From Moniliophthora roreri (lineage: Eukaryota > Basidiomycota > Agaricomycetes > Agaricales > Marasmiaceae): a stretch of 64,000 bases of DNA. How positions within the stretch are numbered: the first letter of the stretch is position 1; each line of letters begins with the position of its first letter. Under the pieces are notes generated by a model, which did not search any database, was not told the DNA's origin, and was given only the letters and a program-made list of their open reading frames with translations. This document shows, piece after piece, positions 35,605 through 46,247 of this stretch. The position numbers and the translations under genes are program-made. The stretch lies in contig LATX02000200.1 of the NCBI GenBank assembly GCA_001466705.2, positions 1,302,001 to 1,366,000 of the forward strand, given 5' to 3'.

Positions 35605-36589
35605 ATGGATCCCCAGGACTTGGAAAATCTCAACAATACGCTGGATTATGAATCCGAACTGAGAGAAGTAGATCAGCCTCATGTCTTCAAGTTCAACATA
35701 TTGATCCACGCACCTTATTGATCTACAGAAAATTAGGGATCAAATCAACGAGCTCGATAAGAAAACTCGTAGTATGGCTGGGACTTTAAACAAGATTCAC
35801 TCAACCCAGCCGGACGCAAGTAATCGGCTTCTACTGAACCACCAAATTATAACTAACAAAACCCTCAGTACCCGCCCTCGTGAATTCTGTTCAACCCACT
35901 CTCCATAGCTGTCAGGATGTCTTTGCAGCGTTGGCAGATCTCGTTCCTCCTCATCAATTCTGGCGTTGGAAGGACATGTGGTGTAACTCACTCCGAACAA
36001 CCGTTTTCGTAGCAGCCTTATCACAGTACCTCACCGATGGTAGCCTGATTTCATTGCGAGCTACTAGCAATATACTTGGCAGTCAGTATTCCACCGTTTT
36101 ATGTCCTTCCCTCATTTTGACCAATGCCAGTGCAGGATGAATGGAAAGATCGCGTGACGCTGTCAGCGGAGGATTACTTGCATGGGATCATCACTTTGGT
36201 GAACGAGCTTGCAAGTCGCTTACCATTTCCTAAACCCTGGCTCTGATCTTCAATCTAGTCTCGTCTCGCTGTCAATGCTGTCACCTTGGGTAACTTTGAA
36301 GAACCGCTGAGAATATCTATATTCGTGAAAGAGCTTTTCGCTGGGTTCTCAATGGTGAGTGGAAGAACAACTGCAATTTGCCTTCTGCGCTGAACCGATC
36401 TACAGCTGAACTTGAAAAATGATACACTTCGACGAAGATTCGATAGCCTGAAGTATGACTTGAAGAAGATAGAAGAAGGTTGGTGTCCACCGTAGCTATC
36501 TGTGCTGCATGCGGCTCATCAACCCCACAGTTGTATACGACGTGTCACTACGGCGACTTGCTCCCACTAACCCTTCAAAATCGTTGTGA
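35605..36589 (+). CDS. TSN: Translin
   Basis: Octamer-forming nucleic-acid-binding protein and partner of Trax (C3PO RNase in other eukaryotes). Seven exons: 35605-35667, 35729-35819, 35869-36081, 36131-36210, 36259-36354, 36406-36478, 36531-36589; 224 aa, normal length. Signatures: LENLNNTLDYESELRE, KIRDQINELDKKTRSM, LNKIHSTQPDA, FWRWKDMW, DYLHGIITLVNELSRLAVN, VTLGNFEEPLRISIFVKEL, LKNDTLRRRFDSLKYDLKK and VVYDVSLRRL. Intron 4 (36211-36258) starts GCAAGT; only this GC donor keeps the conserved NEL-SRLAVN join. Confidence 0.92.
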
Positions 36590-36923
36590 TGGTAGAACTT
36601 GTTGAAAAATATTGTACTACCTGCTTCTGTACCATTAACTCGCTTTCCCCGAATCCTATCTCAACTTCAAGTAAGATGCTGTTCTTGATATCGGTGGAAA
36701 GGTTACTTCAAACCCTACTTAGTGTTCTCAAAATGCAGTTCAAGCTGTGTTACCACTATTATTTGTCACTGTTACTTACGCGGCATAGCCACGAGGCGTT
36801 TGTTGATCGCGTGGCGTGGCACAACTTCGCAAGCAACTGCCATCACTTACAGGTTCCTCAGCTTCGAGGCTCCGCTCTTGATGCCTGAAGAGTGATTTTA
36901 CACTACAGTAAAACACACTTCTC
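36590..36923. other. Intergenic region between translin and SGF29
   Basis: 334 bp, tandem-orientation spacer holding the translin 3' UTR and the SGF29 promoter. Short frames present are not supported. Confidence 0.5.
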
Positions 36924-38278
36924 ATGAACAGAAGGCAAGGTGCCCCTTCTCGTGGTCCACCATCCTCGGAAGGTAACGTCATTCTCCTAGTCGAAGCGAT
37001 AAACGTTAGCGCTCGTCAACTTACACCTGCGGTTAACAGAAATAGAGTGTTGGTCTCATGCAGCATCTTCCTTATCTGCATTGTCAGATATTTATGCCAA
37101 ATCTGCCACTCAAGATAATATTGGACGCGTTAATCGACTAATTTCAGCATGGCCTCCCGATGATGTCGTGCCTGCTGAAGGCTTCGACAGTCTGAAAACG
37201 ACTTACAAGAAATTAACTCTTGCGCTGAATGAGATCCAAGACATCTCAAGGGACGAAATCCAGTAAGTCCGATTTTTTTTCAAATGCTGTACAACACTTT
37301 ACCGCCTGCCTTGTTACTAATCCGTCGTGGGCAGAGCCATTGACGGTGCAATGGAGCGCCTTGATGTCCTCATAGCACTCCGAAAGGCTACCGAATCCAG
37401 TTCTCTAGGTAATTATTAATTTTTCGGTAACTCTAAATTTCCTTTGGATTGATCTCGGGCGCAGACAAGCGGAATAAACGCCCTCGAGCGTCCTCTCCTG
37501 CATCCACTCCTACTCCTACATCTCAGCAGTCCGCGTCTAATCGCGGAGTTTCAATAACTCTTCCAGCGCGCGCTTCCCCCTTGCCAAGTTTCAACAAGGA
37601 ACCAAAAGCCAGACGTGAGGCTTTGGCAAAACAACTACCTCTCAAAGAGGGTCGTAAAGTAGCGTTTCATCCGCCTCCGAATAAGAATGCGGGTGTTGCC
37701 GAGTCCGATGATAACTGGATATTGGCAGTAGTCACGAAATGCATTCATGCTGACAAGAATCGGTTGGTGTCCCTTTCTGTTTTATCAAAAAATCATTGAC
37801 ATGTCGCCTTGAAGATATGAGGTCCATGACCCTGAACCGCAGGAAAACGGCGAGCCGGGACTGTAAGTTTTCTTCAAAGATTTTTGGCCATATTTCGTTG
37901 TATTTTAACCACTTCATTCTACTAGACACTACAACACTACCTTACGCAATATCATACCTCTACCAGATCCAAACGCTCCGCCAGGGAGTGCATCTAGTTT
38001 GTCTGCCTACAGGGAGTTCCCCGCTGGGTCGACAGTTATGGCGTTGTATCCCGACACTAGTGTGTTTTATCGTGCTGAAGTCGTGGCGACGCCGCAAGAT
38101 TTACAGCCGTCGGGACGTGGTGTGAGTTTTTGTCCAGTCTGGATATTTAGACCCTTACTTACCATTGCTCCAGAATAATTCGATGTATATGCCGACGTAC
38201 AAAGTCAAGTTCGAGGACGATGACAACCAGGAGCATCTAGTGTCTGCGCAGTGGGTTGTTGAGTGGCCGGGGAATTGA
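36924..38278 (+). CDS. SGF29: SAGA-associated factor 29 (tandem tudor)
   Basis: Subunit of the SAGA HAT module that reads H3K4me2/3 with a double tudor domain. Seven exons: 36924-36972, 37040-37262, 37335-37408, 37465-37762, 37815-37862, 37926-38121, 38174-38278; 330 aa. The N-terminal helical part (ECWSHAASSLSALSDIYAK, LKTTYKKLTLALNEIQDI) is followed by a Pro/Ser-rich linker. The SGF29 domain reads GRKVAFHPPP, WILAVVTKCI, RYEVHDPEPQENGEPGL, TLRNIIPLP, PAGSTVMALYPDTSVFYRAE, YKVKFEDDD and HLVSAQWVVEWPG. Length and order match fungal SGF29. Confidence 0.93.
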
Positions 38279-38939
38279 TAATACTTATTTATGTCTGTGT
38301 GGTGTATTATTGTATTTTCATCCAGTGGCGGAACATGGAAATGCGCATCACTACACAACCATGAGAAAACCGACAAGCGAATCATTAAACGCCGGACAGG
38401 AGGGTGCGCTTGAAAATGCGGAACTATATGAGACACCAAACCGTCGAAAAGGCGACGACTACTGGATTCCCGTTACCAGGTCTTCCTGGCACCGGCAACT
38501 TTGACTTCCTTTCCAAACGTCTGTAAAATTGCAGAGTCCAAGTTTTACAAACTTCGGTTCTCAGAAGATGTATGTCCCTCTCGCGATCATCCTCGACCAT
38601 ATAGAATTCTGAACCGTCATCTTCAACTGGATAAACCCCGGGCTCGGTCAAACACTAATTGAGTGGGGTCCAGTCTCGAGTTTGGTTTCCAGATCCCAGA
38701 TGGAAGTTACGTTGAGCTTTGGCCTGGAACTAATGATTGAAGACACATTACTGATTTCTGAGTGAAGTTAAAGTACTTAAAAGTAGGGCTATGCAACTAG
38801 GACCACACAAGTTGGCTAGTTTGGGTATCAGCACAACTGGAAACCCGACAACTTGACGCGTTAAACCAACAGAAAGGGTAGCATCATAAAAATATGCGTG
38901 TTACGCGTATTACAATAAAGCCAGGGTCTAAAACGTCAA
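38279..38939. other. Intergenic region between convergent SGF29 and uL6m
   Basis: 661 bp between two 3' ends. Open frames on both strands around 38424-38651 overlap one another and resemble nothing. No element found. Confidence 0.5.
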
Positions 38940-39643
38940 TTACTTCTTCTTCACAGACTTTATTCTAATCTTCTCGTCTCCCACAAAGATACCCTGGAAG
39001 AATGAAACTTTTTCGGTTATGAACGAGCGACGGAAATGACGCAATGACATACCTTCCCCTTGTAGGGTTCTGGTTTTCGATGACTTCGGATTTTGGCAGC
39101 AAATAGGCCAAGCAGGTGCTTGTCCGTGCAAGAGAGAACAATTTTCGTTGGTGCAGGGACCTCACACTTGACATGCGGAGGTACAGGCACAAACACCGAA
39201 TGTGAATATCCCAACTTCATATTCAGCCTCCTTCCATTCCCGCCATCTGCTGTTCCCCTAGGATCCTCTTCCAATGCGGCACGGAAACCAACACCCACGA
39301 GGTAGAGTGGGACAGTAAAGCCCTCCGTCATGCCAATGATTGCGTTTGAAATCAACGTCCGCGTCGTGCCCCACATCTGCCTCTGCTCTTTAATCTCTGC
39401 ATCCTCCACCGCAACTGACATCAAGTTTTCTTGAGGAAAGCCAATTTTGACGAAGGGGTGAAGCGGGACAGCTGTTGTACCCAGAGGGCCTTTTATTTGG
39501 AGTTCTGTCGGAGTCGGGGTGAGGAAGACATTTGGAGGAACTGGAATAGCTTTTCCTCCGATATGAGAGACGCGAGCCTGGGCTCTTGAAGAGGTGCTGA
39601 AGCAGCGCAGAGCCGCACTGGCTAGTCGCGGTCGAAAGAGCAT
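38940..39643 (-). CDS. MRPL6: Mitochondrial ribosomal protein uL6m
   Basis: Large-subunit mitoribosome protein. Two exons: 39053-39643 and 38940-38993, intron 38994-39052; 214 aa. The N-terminus MLFRPRLASAALRCFSTSSR is a textbook mitochondrial presequence. Then SHIGGKAIPVPPNVFL, the L6 repeats with MWGTTRTLISNAIIGMTEGF, LVGVGFRAALEED, LGYSHSVFVPVP, the LSCTDKHLLGLFAAKIRSHR block and, after the intron, GIFVGDEKIRIKSVKKK. I use the ATG at 39643. Confidence 0.94.
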
Positions 39644-39735
39644 CAAGGAAAAGTTCCCACGGGTTCCCTGCGCTTCAACGTCAACTGACTACCACTCTCA
39701 TACTTTCCTTTCTCGTCCTGGACACACTCTCTACC
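39644..39735. promoter_or_regulatory. Divergent uL6m-VMA11 promoter
   Basis: 92 bp separates the start codons at 39643 (minus) and 39736 (plus). No TATA box is visible. A bidirectional promoter is inferred. Confidence 0.5.
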
Positions 39736-40550
39736 ATGTCAACCTGTCCGCCATATGCGCCATTCTTTGGCTTTGCTGGAGTCGCTTCTGCAGTATGTGG
39801 CTTGCTAATTCCTAGATTTGTCAGTGTTCAACTAACGTTATACAATAGATGGTCCTCAGCAGTACGGAATGGACTTGTTCTTTCTTTATGCACTTACTTA
39901 GCTTTGGTACCAAGCCGTTGGAGCCGCGTATGGAACAGCGAAATCAGGAATTGGCATTGCAGGACTTGGGTCTTTTAGACCAGAGTTGATCATGAAGGTG
40001 TAACAACCCACAAGGGCGGTCTGGACTTTGCTGATTCTGTTTGCTTGCAGTCTCTTATACCAGTCGTTATGTCTGGTATCATTGCAGTTTATGGTCTAGT
40101 CGTGTCCGTCCTGATATCTGGAGCACGTATGTCGGCCCCTTTTCGACATTTTCTCTACCTGCCTAAGCGTTCGCTTCCACAGTCACGCCGCAGAACTATT
40201 CGTTATTTGCTGGATTCGTACATCTCGGTGCGGGGCTTGCTTGTGGTATGACGGGTCTGGCAGCTGGTTATGCCATTGGTATCGTCGGAGACTCGGTGCG
40301 TCTGCGTGCAGTTGTTACATTGGATTGACATTAACGACGTTACTTCCAGTGTGTACGAGCATACGTCCACGAGTCAAAAGTATTCGTTTCTATGGTTCTC
40401 ATACTCATTTTCGCGGAGGTTCTGGGATTATATGGGTAAATCCCTTCTCTTTGTTTCAGGAGTGGTAACTAAATTCATGTGCGCAGGCTGATTGTCGCTC
40501 TCATCATGAACTCGTCGGCAATCGGTGTGGATGCTTCAATCTGTACATAA
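39736..40550 (+). CDS. VMA11: V-type proton ATPase proteolipid subunit c' (Vma11)
   Basis: c' subunit of the V0 proton-translocating ring, a fungal-type paralogue of subunit c. Seven exons: 39736-39792, 39849-39861, 39915-39997, 40051-40126, 40183-40295, 40350-40435, 40487-40550; 163 aa. Four membrane helices: [60 protein letters not shown] and the last helix with the proton-carrying Glu in [34 protein letters not shown] favours c' over c. Exon 2 is only 13 nt. With VMA6 this is the second V0 gene of the window. Confidence 0.92.
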
Positions 40551-40663
40551 AGTTAATGTACAAGTCTGGTCCATGTTTCCGCTTCACTCCGTCAATCAAT
40601 AATGGACTGCCAATACCCCATTTCCTCGAACAATATAATGTGATGTATCATGGAACATAGTAC

Positions 40664-41377
40664 TCAATCAGAGTTATCCGAATAGGACTTGGATCTCCTC
40701 CTTGAGTCACTGCGGCTACGGCTTCTACGGGTTCTTCTGCGTTTTCGGGAACGTCCTGAGGCCGAAGAACTCGACGAGTCTGATTCTGACTCTGAGCCTG
40801 ACGAGCTATCGCTGTCAGAACCTGAGCTGGTGTCCGAGTCTGATGAATCCGAACCAGAGGAGTCAGAATCAGAATCAGAGGACCTCCTGCAATATGAACG
40901 TCAGAAAGCCACCACTACTATGGATAATAGATGCACACCCTCTCTTCTTCTTGACTTCTTTTCCTTTTCCCTTTGATTCCGCTTTGGTTTCTCTTTCTTT
41001 TTCTCTGTTTTCCAGTATTTTGTTCGCAACCCCAGACCTAATGCTGGATTAGACCACCGGCTAAGAGTCGTAAAAATTCGTGTAGACGCACCGACGTTTA
41101 AACTCCTCTGGCACTCCTACAGACGGTTTCCCACTGGCCTTCAGCTTGTCAAGTGCGCCTGTGTTTTCTAATTGCTGCGTCCGAGAGGGCCGAGAAATAT
41201 ACGGTCGGGTGCCTTTGCATTCGTATGTATAATGTCCTGCGATACACAGCACACTAAGCTCATAGTTTGCTGCGAGAAGAACTGATACGCACCTCGACCC
41301 AGGCATTTTTGGCATACAGTGCTCGACGTAGCTCGAGGATTGTTGGCAGAACGATGGTGAGGAGCAAATTTTGACAT
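40664..41377 (-). CDS. Zinc-knuckle protein, ZCCHC10-like, with RS/SD-rich tail
   Basis: Four exons: 41293-41377, 41092-41236, 40939-41037, 40664-40886; 183 aa. One CCHC knuckle is completed by the first intron: CQKCLGRGHYTYEC, then KGTRPYISRPSRTQQLEN, the conserved block shared with human ZCCHC10. Following it are VPEEFKRRSGVANKILENRE, a Lys/Glu helix, a long Ser-Asp run (exon 4, acidic, likely phosphorylated by CK2) and a terminal basic RSRKRRRTRRSRSRSDSRRR. Probable nuclear RNA-associated protein. The 3' end is 113 bp from convergent VMA11. Confidence 0.85.
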
Positions 41378-41634
41378 GGTGGCTTGAAAGCAGACCCAAC
41401 ACTCTGCACGTGTTGACTTGCGTTATCTTATCGCTTTCCTCTCAACCACTCACTGTCCCGGCTGCAGTCCCTGTGGTATGCAATCATACTCTCCGAGAAG
41501 CCATATCCATCGGTGCCAACAAGGAGAGACACGAAAGTGACCCCTCAAGTCATGGAAAGATCTAGAACTATCTAGCACTGACGGTTTTTGGCTACTAGCG
41601 TCATCCCTTCGGCAAGACCAACTTCGTCTGTATG

Positions 41635-41647
41635 TTCGTGAATTTTC
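41635..41647. promoter_or_regulatory. Heat-shock element
   Basis: TTCGTGAATTTTC fits the HSF consensus of alternating units (TTC-nn-GAA-nn-TTC) without mismatch. It lies 66 bp upstream of the TATA box and 119 bp upstream of the HSP20 ATG, a standard position for HSF binding. Confidence 0.75.
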
Positions 41648-41700
41648 TCAATCGTCACATGAAGGAGGTCCCGAACCCATCGAGTCAGCCTTGAGAGGGG

Positions 41701-41708
41701 TATAAAAG
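41701..41708 (+). promoter_or_regulatory. TATA box of HSP20
   Basis: tataaaag, 53 bp before the ATG at 41754. A TATA box with a heat-shock element is the usual layout for inducible small heat-shock genes. Confidence 0.7.
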
Positions 41709-41753
41709 ACCCTTCGAGACACTCAGCGCTTTCAACGAGAATCGCCATTAACG

Positions 41754-42376
41754 ATGTCTATCCGTCAACTTCTTCACGAATTCCGACCTCTCTTCCGAAT
41801 GCTGGAAGATCCTATCACTCGCAGTCCAGCTTCCTTTATGTTGCGAACAAGACCTTTCTTCGATGATCCATTCTTCACCATGCCCATGATCTCACGACCA
41901 GCTGTAGATATCTCCGAAGATGGAAACAAGTACATCGTGGAGGCTGACTTGCCTGGCGTCAAGAAGGAAAATGTGGAGGTTCGTATTGGTGACGGTGGAC
42001 ACAGCATCACGATACAGGGCAAGACGTTCAGCAAGCCCACTGAAACGTCTGAATCGTCATCGACAACGAGCGAGCCTCAGAAGAACTCTGATGCTCCGGA
42101 TGAAGGTATATTGACTCCTACTTGTCCTCGGAATCGAACAGTCTCGGCTGACCCACTTTTTTTTGTTTTATTTTAGGGAGTATCATTAAATCAGAGAAGT
42201 CGAACCAGCTGTCAACTGAACGACAGCTCTTTAGTAACGCGTCGTTCACCCGAACAGTTTGGCTTCCACAGCCTGTGAACGGTAGTGGTGTCGCAGCCAA
42301 ACTGACCGATGGTGTTCTCACCATCACCATTCCAAAGGCCGAAGACAAGGGAAGCGTGGTAGTTCCTGTGGAGTAA
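41754..42376 (+). CDS. Small heat-shock protein (HSP20/alpha-crystallin)
   Basis: ATP-independent chaperone that holds unfolding proteins. Two exons, 41754-42105 and 42177-42376 (71-nt intron with a long T tract); 183 aa. An N-terminal arm rich in Phe/Arg precedes the alpha-crystallin domain: AVDISEDGNKYIVEADLPGV, KKENVEVRIGDGGHSITIQG. A Ser/Thr/Glu-rich loop, typical of fungal HSP30/HSP20, follows. The C-terminal strands are FSNASFTRTVWLP, AKLTDGVLTITIPKAED (the A-x-L-x-DGVL signature) and VVVPVE. Regulation: see the heat-shock element and TATA box upstream. Confidence 0.93.
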
Positions 42377-42665
42377 ACGGACAGTTCCTAGAGAGCTCAC
42401 CAGTTTACTATTCTTCCCTGCTCGTCCTCAAGGACTGTGTTCTGTACAATATACTCATACTAGCGTGTATTGTTACTCCGAAAATCTGATAATCATTGTG
42501 GAAATGTATGATATCGCCTCAGGCTTGTTAAACATTTGGAGCATTGACCAAATTTGTTTGATCTCCCTACTACGCCCGCAACATCTCTTGTCTCCCCACT
42601 TTTCCCAATCTCTGAGCGATACACCTCGTCTTCAAGCTCACCCGTTCCGTAACCACCTCGGCAAG

Positions 42666-44179
42666 ATGATCATACCACCTTCATTTCGCCCAGTAACTAA
42701 CGGTCACTCTGAGCCGAACGGTACCTCTATACCCCAAAGTGAAATTTTGCCTATCATCAATATCACCCCGTATCTCCTTGATGAACAATTCCCCGGCGCA
42801 GCTGAACGTCGCGCAGCTACATCCGCAGCGATCCACGAAGCCTGTATCAACTTTGGTTTCTTCTATCTAGATATCTCCGCTTTTGCCGACCCACGAGATA
42901 CCGAGGAGCTCGCTTCCTTGGCTAGGGAGTTCTTTTCGTTGCCTCAGGAGGAGAAGGATAAGCTTGCTCTGAGCAATCAGGATCATGCACGAGGTCAGTA
43001 CAGTCAACGGGGATGAGCTCATTGCTGACTGGGATATCGTATCAAATCGTACGCAGGCTATGCGCGATTGAAGGAGAATGTTACAAATGGAAAAGCGGAC
43101 AACCACGAAGGATTGGATTTTTATCGTCCGGTAGAGAATCCTGACAAAAACAAACCGCTATGGGGAGAGAATCAATGGCCGACTATCCCTGGTTTTAGGG
43201 AGAAATACGAAAAGTGGATTGAGAAGATGAAGATGTTGGGTCCGATTGTTATGGAGGCGTACGTATCTGCAGTTCTTATCCAACGCGTTCACTTCGTTAA
43301 CGTTGAGCAGGATGGCTATTGGTCTGGGTATGACGCCTGAAGAATGGAAGGATTTGCGCAGTCAGGTCGATGATAGTTTTTGGGTTATGCGAGCTATAGG
43401 TCTTCAGTGCATATCCTGTTCAACTTTGGTTCGTTTCGCTAACACCCAATCCCCGCAGGATACCCACCCCTACCTGATGATCACAACGGATTCTCGTGCG
43501 GTGCTCATAGGTGAGCCTTTTCGCCTCTTCGCCCCCTCTAAATTTCCATAATGCTGACCTATATCTGCAGAGACTATGGCTGCCTAACGTGAGTACTTGA
43601 CCAACCAAAAAAGCCCACCTAATTTCCTTCGCCAGTTTCCTATACGCTGATCCTACGCCGAATGCTCTGCAAGTCCTCGTACAACGATTTGGCATCGGCG
43701 CCGACGTAGCAGGCCTTCCGGTTGAGCAAGGAAACGAGGAGGGTGTCTGGATTAGCGCCAACCCTATTCCAGGTTGTGTGGTGTGCAATATAGGCGAAAG
43801 TGAGAACGCTTTCAAAATACCGGAATACATCATTCATCCATTGACATACTTCATGCTAGTGTGGGAGATCTGGACCAATGGACTGTACAAGTCTACTCTT
43901 CACCGTGTCATTCATAGAGGAACGAATTATAGAGTATCGTAAGTCCCGCGAATCTTTAAATATCCATATTCCATGCCTGAATTCACGCTTTGTAGAATAC
44001 CATTCTTCTTTGAACCCAATTTCGATGCCGTTGTCAAACCCCTCGACGCTGCTCTCCGTATCCAAGATTCCAGGAAGGAGCCTCCGAGCGACAAGCAGTA
44101 CAAGCCCGTCAAGTACGGTGACTTTCTACTAGGCAAAGTCAGCAATAACTTCGCGGGTGGAGGGGGCAAGTACGATTGA
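42666..44179 (+). CDS. 2-oxoglutarate/Fe(II)-dependent oxygenase, isopenicillin-N-synthase-like
   Basis: Eight exons: 42666-42993, 43057-43258, 43311-43399, 43459-43510, 43571-43588, 43636-43799, 43860-43938, 43996-44179; 371 aa. The DIOX_N part reads LPIINITPYLL, AAIHEACINFGFFYLDI, AREFFSLPQEEKDKL. The catalytic jelly roll has the iron ligands in SCGAHRDYGCLT (HxD) and STLHRVIH (distal His), and the 2OG-binding Arg in YRVS. All key residues are present, so an active enzyme is expected. The substrate is unknown; relatives act on secondary metabolites, flavonoids or xenobiotics. Exon 5 is only 18 nt, and the HxD motif is split over exons 4 and 5. Confidence 0.9.
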
Positions 44180-44391
44180 GGCAAGAAATCTTGATCTTCA
44201 ATTTTCGCAAAGGGTTCAAATGTTGTCATGTATCAATGCATTTCTTCGTATCTATATCCGTGTCTCCATATTATAAGCAATACCGCATCTTGTATATAGT
44301 CCACAATATCTTGGTTTATACACGCACAACCGTTACTACGATGTTTAGCGAGTGAAGTCGCGCTTGATTTTCACCACGTGCATACCAAAAA

Positions 44392-44667
44392 ATGCTGAGT
44401 CTGACTCGGATTCATCGATCTTTATCTCTGTCGCGATTGTCTCTGACCAGAGCCATGTCCTTCCAAGCTTCAGTGTCAAAGCTCGCTTCTCCGATAAAAG
44501 AGCTCGTTCAGTCCGTCGCTGAGACTGGCGAATTGCTACTTGGCAAGACAGACAAAGATAAAACGGAGGTTGAAGGATGGATTGCGAAAGTGGGTGAGGG
44601 AAGTGCGACGAACGTTGATAACTATAAGGTGCGTACTTTTATAATCTTCTAGTCACCCATTTAATAG

Positions 44668-44699
<32 letters not shown>

Positions 44700-46019
44700 T
44701 TTTACTAGGATTTGGAGAGCGTACTCGTTCCTCGGACATACATCGCTACCAATTACTTGACTGCTGCCGATGTTGCTCTCTATGGTGCTCTACACCCTAT
44801 CGTCGTGCGTCTCATTTAAGGCTTTCCACAGACCTTGGCCTTTAACCTCCATACTCTTGCAGTCAAAACTCGAGCCCTCGCAATACTACTCTCACCCAGC
44901 TATCACTCGTTACTTTGACCACATTCAATCATCTCCGCCCGTTCGCAAGACTGCTGACGCCCAGTCATCACATCCAGTCGTATCGTTCAATTTTGAAGAC
45001 GCGCCAAAGATCGAGCGGGCGTCTGAACTGACGAAGAAGAAAGAAAAGGCACCCAAGGCAGCTCCTGAAGAGTCTGCTACTCCCGCGGAAGCCCCGAAAG
45101 AGAAAGAAGACAAGCAGCAAGAAAAGAAGGACAAGAAGGAAAAGAAGGAAAAGGCAGCTGCGCCGCAGGATGCTGGAAAGAAAGGCGCCGAGAAGAAGGG
45201 TGGAAAAGCTCCGACACCTGCTGCAGATGATGGAGAGCCTGCGCCTTCTATGATCGATTTGAGAGTTGGACATATTGTTGACGGTAATTCGAGTGGTTTG
45301 TGTGCTATTATACGTTCTGAACAAAGGTTTCCAGTGAAAAAGCATCCCGATGCTGATGGCTTGTACATCGAACAAATTGACCTGGGAGAAGAGACTGGTC
45401 CTCGAACGATTATCTCTGGACTTGTCAACTACATCCCAATCGAGCAGATGCAAGACAAATGGCTTGTAGCGGTGGTAAGCACGAGCTAGCTAATCGTCTG
45501 ACATTGATTCCATGTTTGTCCTCCAGTGCAATCTCAAGCCGGTGACCATGCGTGGAGTGAAGAGTTTCGGCATGGTGTTTTGTGTGCGATTCTTTTCGCC
45601 CCCCGAATATCTCAACGTCTGATTGTCTCTTTAAAGGCCATATCAAAAGAAGGCAAGGAGGGAGGAATTGAGATCCTTCAACCTCCAGCGAACTCGAAGC
45701 CTGGTGACCGAGTTTATTTTGAGGGTGCCGAATACGAAGGTTTGTCGATCCATCAGCAATCAAAATGACAAGCTAAAGCGTTCCGTAGATGCTCAACCCC
45801 TTGCCCAACTCAACCCGAAAAGGAAGATTTTCGAAACCATACAACCAGGTACGTTGTATGCTACCTTTTGTGAATCTGACTCACATTCTTACAGGCTTTA
45901 TCACATTGGAGTCGCGAGAGGCTGCATGGATCAATCCGACGACCAAGAGCGTACACAAAATTCGGACAAAGGAAGGTGTCTGTGTAGCACCAACGCTCGT
46001 CGGCGCGTCTCTTTCATAG
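44392..46019 (+). CDS. ARC1: Arc1/AIMP1-like tRNA-binding cofactor (EMAPII domain)
   Basis: Binds tRNA and tethers aminoacyl-tRNA synthetases in yeast Arc1 and animal p43. Eight exons: 44392-44628, 44709-44804, 44863-45283, 45335-45474, 45527-45583, 45637-45739, 45789-45848, 45895-46019; 412 aa. A GST-C-like N-terminal domain (LPRTYIATNYLTAADV-type segment, SHPAITRYFDHIQSS) is followed by a Lys/Glu/Ala linker (45030-45220) that contacts tRNA in homologues. The OB-fold reads MIDLRVGHIVDVKKHPDADG, YIEQIDLGEETGPRTIISGL, NLKPVTMRGVKSFGMV, LNPKRKIFETIQPG. An upstream in-frame ATG (44392) adds 21 residues rich in Arg/Ser/Leu before the Met at 44455; dual targeting is possible. Confidence 0.92.
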
Positions 46020-46148
46020 AGTGTCACTGTCAAGTCAATCATTGTATATTACGGCGATGTTATCGAGATCGAGGGATTCTCATTATCGACGCTTCCGCGC
46101 AGTAAATCGTGACCCTACCTGAGGCTGTCCACTTGATCAAGACCCGAT

Positions 46149-46181
46149 ATGACTCCTTCAATGACTCCTTCAATGACTCCT
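46149..46181 (+). repeat. Short tandem repeat, unit atgactccttca
   Basis: Two complete 12-bp copies and a 9-bp partial copy between ARC1 and the nucleotidyltransferase-like gene. Non-coding. Confidence 0.85.
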
Positions 46182-46247
46182 CCATAAAAGCGCTGACTAC
46201 AAATTCATAGAACGCCAAAGAGCCGCATATACTGTATACCGAATCCA

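Larger units (their letters stand above)
41378..41753. promoter_or_regulatory. Intergenic region between divergent ZCCHC10-like gene and HSP20
   Basis: 376 bp holding both promoters. The HSP20-proximal part contains a heat-shock element and a TATA box (separate entries). Confidence 0.6.

Noticed and set aside
38424..38651. Small minus-strand frame between SGF29 and uL6m
   Set aside because: No recognisable content; another frame overlaps it on the plus strand.
44925..45453. Two long minus-strand frames (Phe/Ser/Ala/Leu-rich)
   Set aside because: Antisense of the Lys/Glu/Ala linker of ARC1; low-complexity shadow.
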